A stretch of 11,047 nucleotides of DNA. Source: Kouleothrix aurantiaca (GTDB lineage: Bacteria; Chloroflexota; Chloroflexia; Chloroflexales; Roseiflexaceae). Under the pieces are notes generated by a model that was given only the letters and a program-made list of their open reading frames with translations, was not told the origin of the DNA and ran no database searches. Made by a program: the position numbers and the translations under genes. This document shows positions 5,630 through 11,047 of the stretch, in pieces (the stretch's first letter is position 1; every line of letters starts with the position of its first letter). The stretch is from the NCBI GenBank assembly GCA_001399705.1, contig LJCR01000034.1, positions 1 to 11,047 on the forward strand. Reading direction: 5' to 3'.

Positions 5630-6601
5630 GGGTGCCGTGTACTGCATAGGCTGGGCCAGGAACAGATCGCGGCAGGCGGGCGAGCAGAAGCGGTAGAGTT
5701 GGCCAGCATACTCCGCGCCGATCGCCTCCGGGCCGACCGGCATGCCACACACCGGATCGCGGCCATGCACACCGGGGTAGGGAATGCAGAGGTGGATGCG
5801 TGTTCCCTGGGCGGGCTGACTGCTCACCGTCAGTGTGCCGCCGGTCAGCTCAGCCCGTTCGCGCATCCCCCGCAGCCCCCAGTGTCCGCCCGGCGCCTGC
5901 GTGTCTGACAACGGCACGAATCCTACACCATCGTCGCTGATGGTCACATACAGGCCGTCATCATTGTAGACGAAGGTGAAATCGGCCTGGCGCGCTTTGG
6001 CATGACGGCGGATATTGCTCCAGGCTTCCTGCACGATGCGAAACAACGCCAGCTCGCTCTGTGGCGCCAGCCGCTGCTCATCGCCCTGGACCACCAGTGT
6101 GACCTCCGGCCCACCCTCACCGCTGCGTTCGAGCAGCAGCTCAACCGCCGGCAGCAGCCCCAGCTCTTCCAGGGCCGGCGGGCGCAAGTCGCCGATGATC
6201 GCGCGCAGCTCGTCGACCAGCGCGGTGATGCTCGCGCGCATGGTTTGTAGTCGCTCGGTGGCCTGCGCTGGATCGCGCCCAAGTAACCGCTGCACGCGGT
6301 CGACACTGTGGCCGAGTGCGATCAGCTGTTGCACGATCTCGTCGTGCAGCTCGCGCGCCAGCCGGCCGCGCTCGGCCTCCTGGGCCGTGCTGAGCGCGGC
6401 AATATATCTGTGCTGGCTGCGCAGCCCCTGCTCGGTGTGCGCGCCCAGCACGTCGATCGCGCGCCGCAGATCCTCGAGTGCAGGGATGTCGCTGACTGGC
6501 TGACCAAGCGCGCTCAGGTCGCCCTGCGCCATCATCTCGGCGCGACGCTGCAATTCGCGAAGCGCGGTGGAGTATGCAGCTGATTGATCATGTGAGCTCA
6601 T
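5624..6601 (-). CDS. NarL-family sensor histidine kinase with C-terminal YHS domain
   Basis: A 325-residue kinase without membrane segments, so it is cytoplasmic. Residues 1-70 are helical and include QRRAEMMAQGDLSALG, with no known sensor domain. The HisKA_3 dimerisation and phosphoacceptor part has AEERGRLARELHDE-like sequence with His86 as the phosphorylated residue. The HATPase_c domain spans about 184-274, with an N box around Asn196, G1 DDGVGF (223-228) and G2 GLRGMRERA (242-250). After that comes a YHS domain (282-321): DPVCGMPV, then LYRFCSPACRDLF and the terminal PMQY; Cys285, Cys306 and Cys310 can bind a metal. YHS domains occur in copper ATPases and metal-handling proteins; at the C-terminus of a kinase they are unusual and suggest a metal or redox input. 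I choose the ATG at 6601 because GGAG sits 6 bases before it; an ATG at 6607 directly abuts that site. Last gene of the operon. Confidence 0.93.
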   Translation of the reverse strand: MSSHDQSAAYSTALRELQRRAEMMAQGDLSALGQPVSDIPALEDLRRAIDVLGAHTEQGLRSQHRYIAALSTAQEAERGRLARELHDEIVQQLIALGHSVDRVQRLLGRDPAQATERLQTMRASITALVDELRAIIGDLRPPALEELGLLPAVELLLERSGEGGPEVTLVVQGDEQRLAPQSELALFRIVQEAWSNIRRHAKARQADFTFVYNDDGLYVTISDDGVGFVPLSDTQAPGGHWGLRGMRERAELTGGTLTVSSQPAQGTRIHLCIPYPGVHGRDPVCGMPVGPEAIGAEYAGQLYRFCSPACRDLFLAQPMQYTAPA

Positions 6602-6653
6602 CGTCATCTCCGAAAACAGACTATCGAGCAGTATCTGCTCGTGATGAACGCGT

Positions 6654-7124
6654 TTATACGCCCGTCGACTGCATGGCAGCGCGTAGGCGATGGGCGACAT
6701 CGGCAACCACAGTATCGGGATACGCGCGCTTCAGGCCGATGCGGACGAGTAGATCGTACCAGGTACTGAGGATGGTGACAGGAATGTTGCCGGCCGGCAG
6801 GGTCGGCATGCGCGGCAGGACATGCAGATGGAGGTGCTGGACTGCCTCTGCATACAGGCCAAAATGAACCTTTACTGGCTTCAGCACCTGATGTAGCGCG
6901 TGTTCCGCACACTGCATCATCGGGCCAAGCGCCTGCAATTCAGCCCATGTCAAGTCGCTGAGGCGCTCGCAGTGACGCTTGAGCACGACAAACCCCTGAC
7001 CTGGGACCAGTAGTGGGCGCGAGCGCAGAAAGAAGGCCCAGTGGTCGTCTTGGTAGACAATGCCGCCCGGCGGGTGGTGTATGCCTGCAACTGTGTTGCA
7101 GGAAATACAATCGGCACGACGCAT
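6654..7124 (-). CDS. HIT-family (histidine triad) protein
   Basis: A 156-residue HIT superfamily protein. HIT enzymes are nucleotide hydrolases or transferases acting on alpha-phosphates of substrates such as AMP-amides or dinucleoside polyphosphates. The signature HLHLHVLPRMP (97-107) supplies the triad His97, His99, His101, with the last triad His as the usual AMP-accepting nucleophile. An N-terminal pair Cys6-x-x-Cys9 (DCISCNTV) resembles the zinc site of Hint/Fhit-like and GalT-like proteins. The usual GQ residues before the triad are replaced by YAEAVQ. The gene starts 4 bp after the response regulator stop, so translation is probably coupled; its own ribosome binding site is weak. It lies between the two partners of a two-component system, implying co-expression. 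Substrate unknown. Confidence 0.92.
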   Translation of the reverse strand: MRRADCISCNTVAGIHHPPGGIVYQDDHWAFFLRSRPLLVPGQGFVVLKRHCERLSDLTWAELQALGPMMQCAEHALHQVLKPVKVHFGLYAEAVQHLHLHVLPRMPTLPAGNIPVTILSTWYDLLVRIGLKRAYPDTVVADVAHRLRAAMQSTGV

Positions 7125-7128
7125 GCGA

Positions 7129-7767
7129 CTACTCGTTGAGCCGTATCAAGTTGCGCTGTAGGCCGGCGGTCACTGCTTCGGTGCGCGAGGCAACGCCCAG
7201 CTTGGTGTAGATGTTCGCCAGATGGTTCTGTACCGTGCGGTCGCTGATTGCCAGCTCGGCTCCGATCTGCTTATTCGTCTGGCCGCGCGCTGCCAATCGC
7301 AGGACATCGAGCTCACGCTCGGTCAGGGTGTCGCCTTTGCTGGATGGCTGGGTAATGCGGGCGATCAGCCGAGGGGCGACGGCCGGGTCGAGCGCCGTCT
7401 GACCCGCAGCCGTCGCACGTACAGCCCGCACGATCTCGCGGCTCTCGGCAGTCTTGAGGATGTAACTGGTCGCGCCAGCATCAAGCAAGCTGTAGATGTA
7501 CGGGTCGTCCTCGTAGGCGGTGAGCACGAGCACGCGGACGTTTGGCGCCTGCGCGCGGAGCTGCCGGGTTGCCTCGACCCCCGACAGCTCCGGCATGGCG
7601 ATATCCATTACCACCACATCGGGCTGAAGCGCCGTCGCGAGATCTACCGCCTCGTGCCCGTTGCGCGCCTCGCCGACAACCGCGATATCGTCCTCGTCCG
7701 AGAGCAAATCGCGAATGCCTTTGCGAACCACATTATGATCGTCGGCGATCACTACCCGAATGCTCAT
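7129..7767 (-). CDS. NarL/FixJ-family response regulator
   Basis: A 212-residue DNA-binding response regulator. The receiver domain (2-118) has the acidic pair Asp9-Asp10, the phospho-acceptor Asp55 in VVVMDIAMPE, Thr83 and Lys105, all the residues needed for phosphotransfer. A short linker leads to a LuxR-type helix-turn-helix (about 147-208): LTERELDVLRLAARGQTNKQIG then SDRTVQNHLANIYTKLGV. It is the first gene of a - strand operon with the HIT protein and the histidine kinase, and is the obvious partner of that kinase. NarL-type regulators usually activate transcription by sigma-70 polymerase; the targets are not known, but the operon itself and nearby genes are the first candidates. The ATG at 7767 gives the standard N-terminus for the family, although its ribosome binding site is weak. 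Confidence 0.95.
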   Translation of the reverse strand: MSIRVVIADDHNVVRKGIRDLLSDEDDIAVVGEARNGHEAVDLATALQPDVVVMDIAMPELSGVEATRQLRAQAPNVRVLVLTAYEDDPYIYSLLDAGATSYILKTAESREIVRAVRATAAGQTALDPAVAPRLIARITQPSSKGDTLTERELDVLRLAARGQTNKQIGAELAISDRTVQNHLANIYTKLGVASRTEAVTAGLQRNLIRLNE

Positions 7768-7905
7768 ACGCCATCGTTACTTTCTATCTGCGTCACGCCA
7801 CTGCCATGATAGCATAGTTCGATATCTGACGACGGCGACACGCGCCCACCAGCCGTGTTGAGGTGTCTCGGTGAGCCGGAGATCTTGTTCTCACACGCTT
7901 GCCCA

Positions 7906-7926
7906 CGATAGCACGTATCCCTATCG
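7906..7926. repeat. Spaced inverted repeat upstream of the response regulator gene
   Basis: CGATAG (7906-7911) and CTATCG (7921-7926) form a 6-9-6 inverted repeat in the 209-bp gap between the flavin monooxygenase stop and the response regulator start. A short hairpin, GGGTG-GAG-CACCC (7934-7946), lies beside it. Together they could serve as the end of the monooxygenase transcript or as a regulator-binding site; no clear -35/-10 pair stands out in this gap. Confidence 0.25.
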
Positions 7927-7976
7927 GCCCATTGGGTGGAGCACCCGTCGGCGCCCTGCACTGAAGCTTGTTTTCT

Positions 7977-9089
7977 TTAGCCAAGTGCGGTCGCGGCAGG
8001 CTCAGCGCTCTGAGCCGGCACTGATGATCGCGCGGCAATCTGCTCGGCTATATAGCTGGCATCTCTGCCCACACCACCGATCAGGGACGAGGTCAGCGAA
8101 TACTGAAACGGCAGCCCGAGAAAGTATAACCCTGGCTCGCCCTCCACCACACCGCGAGTGTGAACTGGGTACCCATCGCTCCCAAACACAGGCAGGTCAA
8201 TCCAGCGAAAGTCAGCAGCAAACCCAGTACACCAGACCACGTTTGCCACCTCCAAGACACGCCCGTCCTGGAGAAGTGGTTTTCCATCTTGCACGCCCAC
8301 CATCCGCGGCACGCGTTCCACTCCTGCACGCTCGAAATCTTGCTGCGAGATCCCAACCAGCGGTGCGCCTTTCTTGCCGGTCAGTGTCTTGAAACGGCGG
8401 CCGCTCCGGTTGTCGGTGGTGAGTACCGTGTGAATGAGCCACCAGTAGAGCTTGCGGATGATCGGCGGGTATCTTTTTGGCAGATGACCGGTGTCACGAC
8501 CCGCAAGCCTTGTGCGCCGGGTCTTCGCGAGCTCCAGCGCGATCTCGGCTCCCGAATTGCCTGCTCCGACGACCAGAACATCCTCGTCTCGGAGCTGATT
8601 GGGACGGCGGTAGTCGTTCGAATGGAATTGAGCGATCGCCGGGTCCAGCAGATCGCCAAAGGCAGGAACCTTGGGGTGCTGGAAGGCGCCGGTTGCCACC
8701 ACGACGTGCTTGGCTTCGAGTCGATGGACCCCAAGGCTTACGATGTAGCGATCGTCTTCTCTGCTGAGCGTATCGACAACCGCGTTTAACCAGATGGGGA
8801 GCTGGAAGCGGGCGGCGTACGCCTCCAAGTAGTCGGCGACCTGGTCCTTTGTCAGGAATGTATCGGGCGGCACAGGGAAGGGCATACCTGGCAAGCTGCT
8901 GTACCGGGCTGGGGTGAAAAGCCTCAGCGAATCCCAACGCCTGCGCCAACTCGCACCGATTCGGTCATTGGCGTCCAGGATTACGAAATCTCGGCCTTGT
9001 CTGTCAAGGTAATACCCGATTGATAAACCAGCCTGTCCTCCGCCGATTACAATTGTATCGAATCGTTGCTCGCTGTTGGTCAAGTTCAT
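7977..9089 (-). CDS. Flavin-containing monooxygenase (CzcO-like NAD(P)/FAD oxidoreductase)
   Basis: A 370-residue two-dinucleotide-binding flavoprotein. The FAD site is TIVIGGGQAGLSIGYYL (12-28), with Asp39 at the end of the second strand. The second Rossmann motif for NADPH is VLVVGAGNSGAEIALEL (171-187). ATGAFQHPKVP (132-142) and VVWCTGF (284-290) are the usual linker motifs of class B flavin monooxygenases, and GASWRRRWDSLRLFTPARYSSLPG (45-68) is typical of the bacterial CzcO/YUCCA-like branch. The exact FxGxxxHxxxY/F fingerprint is not intact (AQFHSNDY, 153-160, fits the place). Expected chemistry is NADPH- and O2-dependent oxygenation of a small molecule; the substrate is unknown. The ATG at 9089 has GGAGG at 6-base spacing, whereas the upstream ATG at 9095 abuts it. 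It follows marR by 76 bp, so it is probably the marR-controlled gene. Confidence 0.9.
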   Translation of the reverse strand: MNLTNSEQRFDTIVIGGGQAGLSIGYYLDRQGRDFVILDANDRIGASWRRRWDSLRLFTPARYSSLPGMPFPVPPDTFLTKDQVADYLEAYAARFQLPIWLNAVVDTLSREDDRYIVSLGVHRLEAKHVVVATGAFQHPKVPAFGDLLDPAIAQFHSNDYRRPNQLRDEDVLVVGAGNSGAEIALELAKTRRTRLAGRDTGHLPKRYPPIIRKLYWWLIHTVLTTDNRSGRRFKTLTGKKGAPLVGISQQDFERAGVERVPRMVGVQDGKPLLQDGRVLEVANVVWCTGFAADFRWIDLPVFGSDGYPVHTRGVVEGEPGLYFLGLPFQYSLTSSLIGGVGRDASYIAEQIAARSSVPAQSAEPAATALG

Positions 9090-9165
9090 AGCCATCCTCC
9101 ATGCGTTTTCCACAGACATACGAGCATCGTGTGCTCTTGACCTGGTCTGCGTCCTCAATGGCTTG

Positions 9166-9690
9166 TCACTGGTCTATCTGATGCTCCTCAAGCGCTTCCC
9201 GGAGGCGGTGCAGTACGTTCGTTGCAGCTTGGAGATCGTCTGTCGAGAGATTGAGGTTCAGACTGTTTAGCAACGCCGTCTCACGACTCCACATCTCCTC
9301 GAGCAGCGCCTTTCCACGCGAGGTAAGGCGCACTAGATAGGAGCGCTTGTGCTCGAGGTTGCGAATCTGCTCGGCCAGCCCGTCACTTATCAGCCGGTTC
9401 ACGAGCATCAGCACATTCTGACGCGATACGGGCCTGCCGCGTGCGAGTTGCGGCACCGTTCGTGGTCCAAGCCGATAGAGGTCCCGCAGAATCCCTCGAC
9501 AGGCGCGCGACAACTCGCTGTGACCATGAAGCTCCTCTGTGAGTACCTGGAGCTGGAGGTGGAGTGCGATAGCCTCCTCGATCAAAGCCATCAGAGCCTC
9601 AACGCTTTTCTGCGCGCTGTGCGTTTCTGGTCCCACGGCAGTTGAGTCTCTGCCTACTTGGTCGGTACCCGTGTGAGATGTTGGCCGCAT
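9166..9690 (-). CDS. MarR-family transcriptional regulator
   Basis: A 174-residue winged helix-turn-helix regulator. After a disordered first 28 residues, the dimerisation helices are followed by the DNA-binding region: GILRDLYRLGPRTVPQLARG (66-85), recognition helix SRQNVLMLVNRLISDGL (89-105), and the wing with IRNLEHKRSYLVRLTSRGKAL (109-129). A C-terminal helix pair completes the dimer. No redox cysteine pattern like OhrR is present (only Cys64). The ATG at 9690 has a near-perfect AGGAGGTG site (9701-9694); a GTG at 9696 lies inside it and is rejected. The gene is upstream of the flavin monooxygenase on the same strand, and its promoter carries strong palindromes, so autorepression and control of the monooxygenase are likely. 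Family confident, ligand unknown. Confidence 0.93.
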   Translation of the reverse strand: MRPTSHTGTDQVGRDSTAVGPETHSAQKSVEALMALIEEAIALHLQLQVLTEELHGHSELSRACRGILRDLYRLGPRTVPQLARGRPVSRQNVLMLVNRLISDGLAEQIRNLEHKRSYLVRLTSRGKALLEEMWSRETALLNSLNLNLSTDDLQAATNVLHRLREALEEHQIDQ

Positions 9691-9753
9691 CTCCACCTCC
9701 TGATGATTTGCTGCCTCGGCGAGAGATAATCGACTGCCTCTCGTAGAGTAAGT

Positions 9754-9766
9754 ATATTGCTAATAT
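9754..9766. promoter_or_regulatory. Palindrome near the marR transcription start
   Basis: ATATT-GCT-AATAT is a 5-3-5 inverted repeat placed just downstream of the marR -10 box. TAATAT (9761-9766) also pairs with ATATTA (9774-9779). Its form and place fit a second MarR site, but AT-rich DNA yields such repeats by chance more often than GC-rich DNA. Confidence 0.35.
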
Positions 9767-9773
9767 GCCAACT

Positions 9774-9803
9774 ATATTACCATATTGACAATAAAATTGT
9801 CAA
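9774..9803 (-). promoter_or_regulatory. Promoter of marR
   Basis: On the - strand a perfect -35 box TTGACA (9803-9798) is followed after 18 bp by TAATAT (9779-9774), preceded by TGG in the extended -10 position. This gives a start near 9767 and a leader of about 75 bases to the marR ATG. The surroundings (9740-9805) are strongly AT-rich compared with the window. Confidence 0.6.
9785..9803. promoter_or_regulatory. Perfect operator-like palindrome overlapping the marR -35 box
   Basis: TTGACAAT-AAA-ATTGTCAA is a perfect 8-3-8 inverted repeat. One arm holds the -35 hexamer of the marR promoter. Size and symmetry match sites bound by MarR-type dimers; binding by the adjacent MarR is inferred. Confidence 0.6.
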
Positions 9804-10276
9804 ATTAACCGTACCTGAGCAAGAATGGGGAAGCGGGCATGGCTTACCAGTTCCAGGCGCTCTCCTGGCCAAGCTGTCACCACGGGCGAGCTGCCTTCAG
9901 AACGAGTATTACTGTGCACGGCATAAAGATGTACTATGAGTGGGGCTTCGGGGGCCGAAAGCTCTCCCCGAGCCCCTCCCCTTTCCGCCCACGTTAGAAC
10001 TTTATGCCGCGCTCAATAGGACGCTTTATAGCTGTGTAACCCTAAAAAAGCTGAATGATCGGCGCCTCCCGCTACCTCCTCGTTTCAATACGTTGCGTAC
10101 CCTGCCGACCTCACATCCCGCATGGTGTGTGACGTATTCCCGCCAGATGGCCTATAGCATCCTGGGGTAATGGCGGATAGTGGGACAGAGCGGCCTGCTG
10201 TATCGTGGAGCTACGCAGCGTAATGGGATGCTGCGAGCGGGCCGAAACCGACCCACTCATTGGAAAGGGAACAATC
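9804..10276. other. Gene-free stretch between marR and the MFS gene
   Basis: These 473 bp hold no convincing gene on either strand. I see a GC-rich stem-loop (9942-9976), a smaller hairpin CGCAGC/GCTGCG (10214-10219 with 10230-10235), a short possible coding relic around 9899-9955, and the ribosome binding site of the MFS gene at the end. No riboswitch class that I know is recognisable, and no strong sigma-70 promoter for the MFS gene stands out; TATAGC near 10152 is a weak -10 candidate. Confidence 0.5.
9942..9976 (+). other. GC-rich stem-loop in the leader region of the MFS gene
   Basis: GGGGCT (9942-9947) and CGGGG (9949-9953) pair with AGCCCC (9971-9976) and CCCCG (9966-9970), with T9948 bulged, giving an 11-bp stem and a 12-base loop. 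It is followed by a C/T-rich run with three consecutive T. It could end stray transcripts from the left or act in the leader of the MFS mRNA. Confidence 0.4.
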
Positions 10277-11047
10277 ATGAAACGCTTACCATTAGCGATC
10301 TGGGCCATGGTCATCGGCGCGTTCGCGATGGGCGCGGATGAGTTTATTGTCGCAGGGGTCGTGCAAGAGATCGCCGCCGATCTCAAGGTCACGCTCGGGG
10401 CGGTTGGCTTGTTCGAGAGCGCCTACGCGATTGGTGTCGCCATCGGCGCCCCGCTGTTCACGGCGATTGGCTCGCGTGTGTCGCGGCCGCGTATGCTGCT
10501 GGCAACCGCCGCGGTCTTTCTCGTCGGCAATCTCGTCTCCGCGCTCGGCCCCAGTTACGACATTATTATGGCCGGCCGGGTGATCTCGGCCATGGCGCAT
10601 GGCGCGTTCCTCGGCATCGCGGCGGTGTTCGCCGCCGACCTGGTCGCGCCGCAGGTGAAGGGCCGCGCGATCGCCACGGTCTTCGCTGGTCTGACGGCCT
10701 CGACTGTTCTGGGCGCGCCGATCGGCGCGGCAGTCGGGCGTGCGTTAGGCTGGCGCGCCACCTTCTGGTCACTCGTGCTGATGGGCGCCATCACACTGAT
10801 TGGGCTGATCGTCCTGCTGCCTCGACGGCGGCAAGCGACGGAGGGCGAGCATACCGCCAGCGCAGTCGGCACGCACGGCAGCACTGAGCATAGTGCGCAC
10901 CACAACGCCGATCACGGTGAGCACGAGATTAGCGATGCGGACCTGGCAGGGCTGGACGCACACGCGCTGACACACATGGGTGGTGGCGGACAGGCCGCGC
11001 CACTACGCGAGCAACTCCGCGCGCTGGGACGCCCCGGAGTCTGGTTG
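10277..11047 (+). CDS. MFS transporter, DHA1/AraJ-like, N-terminal half with His-rich loop (partial)
   Basis: The gene begins at the ATG at 10277, with AAAGGGA (10264-10270) as ribosome binding site, and stays open for 257 codons to the window end. Residues 1-182 make six hydrophobic segments, the N-terminal bundle of a 12-TM major facilitator. The start IWAMVIGAFAMGADEFIVAGVV (8-29) and GSRVSRPRMLL (65-75, motif A position) match drug:H+ antiporters of the AraJ/YdhP type. After segment 6 and LPRRRQ comes a long cytoplasmic loop. Between residues 192 and 233 it carries nine histidines (192, 200, 205, 208, 209, 213, 216, 229, 233) among Asp and Glu residues, then APLREQLRALGRPGVWL (241-257), where relatives usually resume before segment 7. 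The His-rich stretch is unusual for the family and could bind metal ions. Likely an efflux pump at the inner membrane; substrate unknown. Confidence 0.88.
   Translation, partial: MKRLPLAIWAMVIGAFAMGADEFIVAGVVQEIAADLKVTLGAVGLFESAYAIGVAIGAPLFTAIGSRVSRPRMLLATAAVFLVGNLVSALGPSYDIIMAGRVISAMAHGAFLGIAAVFAADLVAPQVKGRAIATVFAGLTASTVLGAPIGAAVGRALGWRATFWSLVLMGAITLIGLIVLLPRRRQATEGEHTASAVGTHGSTEHSAHHNADHGEHEISDADLAGLDAHALTHMGGGGQAAPLREQLRALGRPGVWL

Noticed and set aside
6602..6706. 35-residue N-terminal extension of the histidine kinase
   Set aside because: It overlaps the HIT gene, and a GGAG at correct spacing supports the internal ATG at 6601.
7222..7809. Open frame of 195 codons on the + strand opposite the response regulator
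   Set aside because: It is the antisense shadow of a complete NarL-type regulator with all key residues.
10080..10100. GTTTCAAT-like start reminiscent of some CRISPR repeats
   Set aside because: It occurs once, with no repeat-spacer pattern around it and no cas genes in the window.
9940..10170. Open frame of 76 codons on the + strand before the MFS gene
   Set aside because: It starts at a GTG inside a stem-loop without a ribosome binding site, the product is Pro/Leu-rich and resembles no family, and it ends in low-confidence sequence.

Overview
The window is about 11 kb of GC-rich bacterial DNA (roughly 60% G+C by eye) with eleven complete genes and a partial gene at each edge. No rRNA, tRNA, CRISPR array, transposase or integrase is visible. 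Gene types and protein style (short NarL-type kinases, a DUF1684 protein, DHA1 transporters, GC-rich codons) would suit a Chloroflexota (Chloroflexia-like) genome. That is an impression only; nothing in the window proves the taxon.

Layout. The + strand carries: the C-terminal third of a copper-type P1B ATPase (2-676); a DUF1684 protein (760-1290); a SAM methyltransferase followed 40 bp later by an AadA/ANT-like nucleotidyltransferase (1453-2884); a TetR regulator (3041-3685); a group A FAD monooxygenase (3739-5031); and a small two-TM PH-like membrane protein (5079-5564). The - strand then carries a three-gene operon read from right to left: a NarL-type response regulator (7767-7129), a HIT-family protein (7124-6654), and a soluble histidine kinase with a C-terminal YHS metal-binding domain (6601-5624). 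Next, also on the - strand, is a MarR regulator (9690-9166) followed by a flavin-containing monooxygenase (9089-7977). After a 473-bp gene-free stretch, a DHA1-type MFS transporter begins on the + strand at 10277 and runs off the end.

How the genes work together (inference). Two flavoprotein oxygenases each lie directly downstream of their own one-component regulator, TetR or MarR. The promoter DNA supports local control: a shared 17-bp operator-like element, TTGATTGACYARTCAAT, lies before both tetR and the FAD monooxygenase gene, and a perfect 8-3-8 palindrome overlaps the -35 box of the marR promoter. With the aminoglycoside-nucleotidyltransferase-like protein, the small methyltransferase and the MFS exporter, the region reads as an accessory block for handling small toxic molecules.

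The most unusual items are: (i) the kinase whose only recognisable metal- or ligand-binding module is a YHS domain placed after the ATPase domain, in an operon with a HIT protein; (ii) the MFS transporter with a nine-histidine insertion in its central loop; and (iii) the duplicated TetR operator. A metal theme (copper ATPase, YHS kinase, His-rich loop) is possible but rests only on sequence features.
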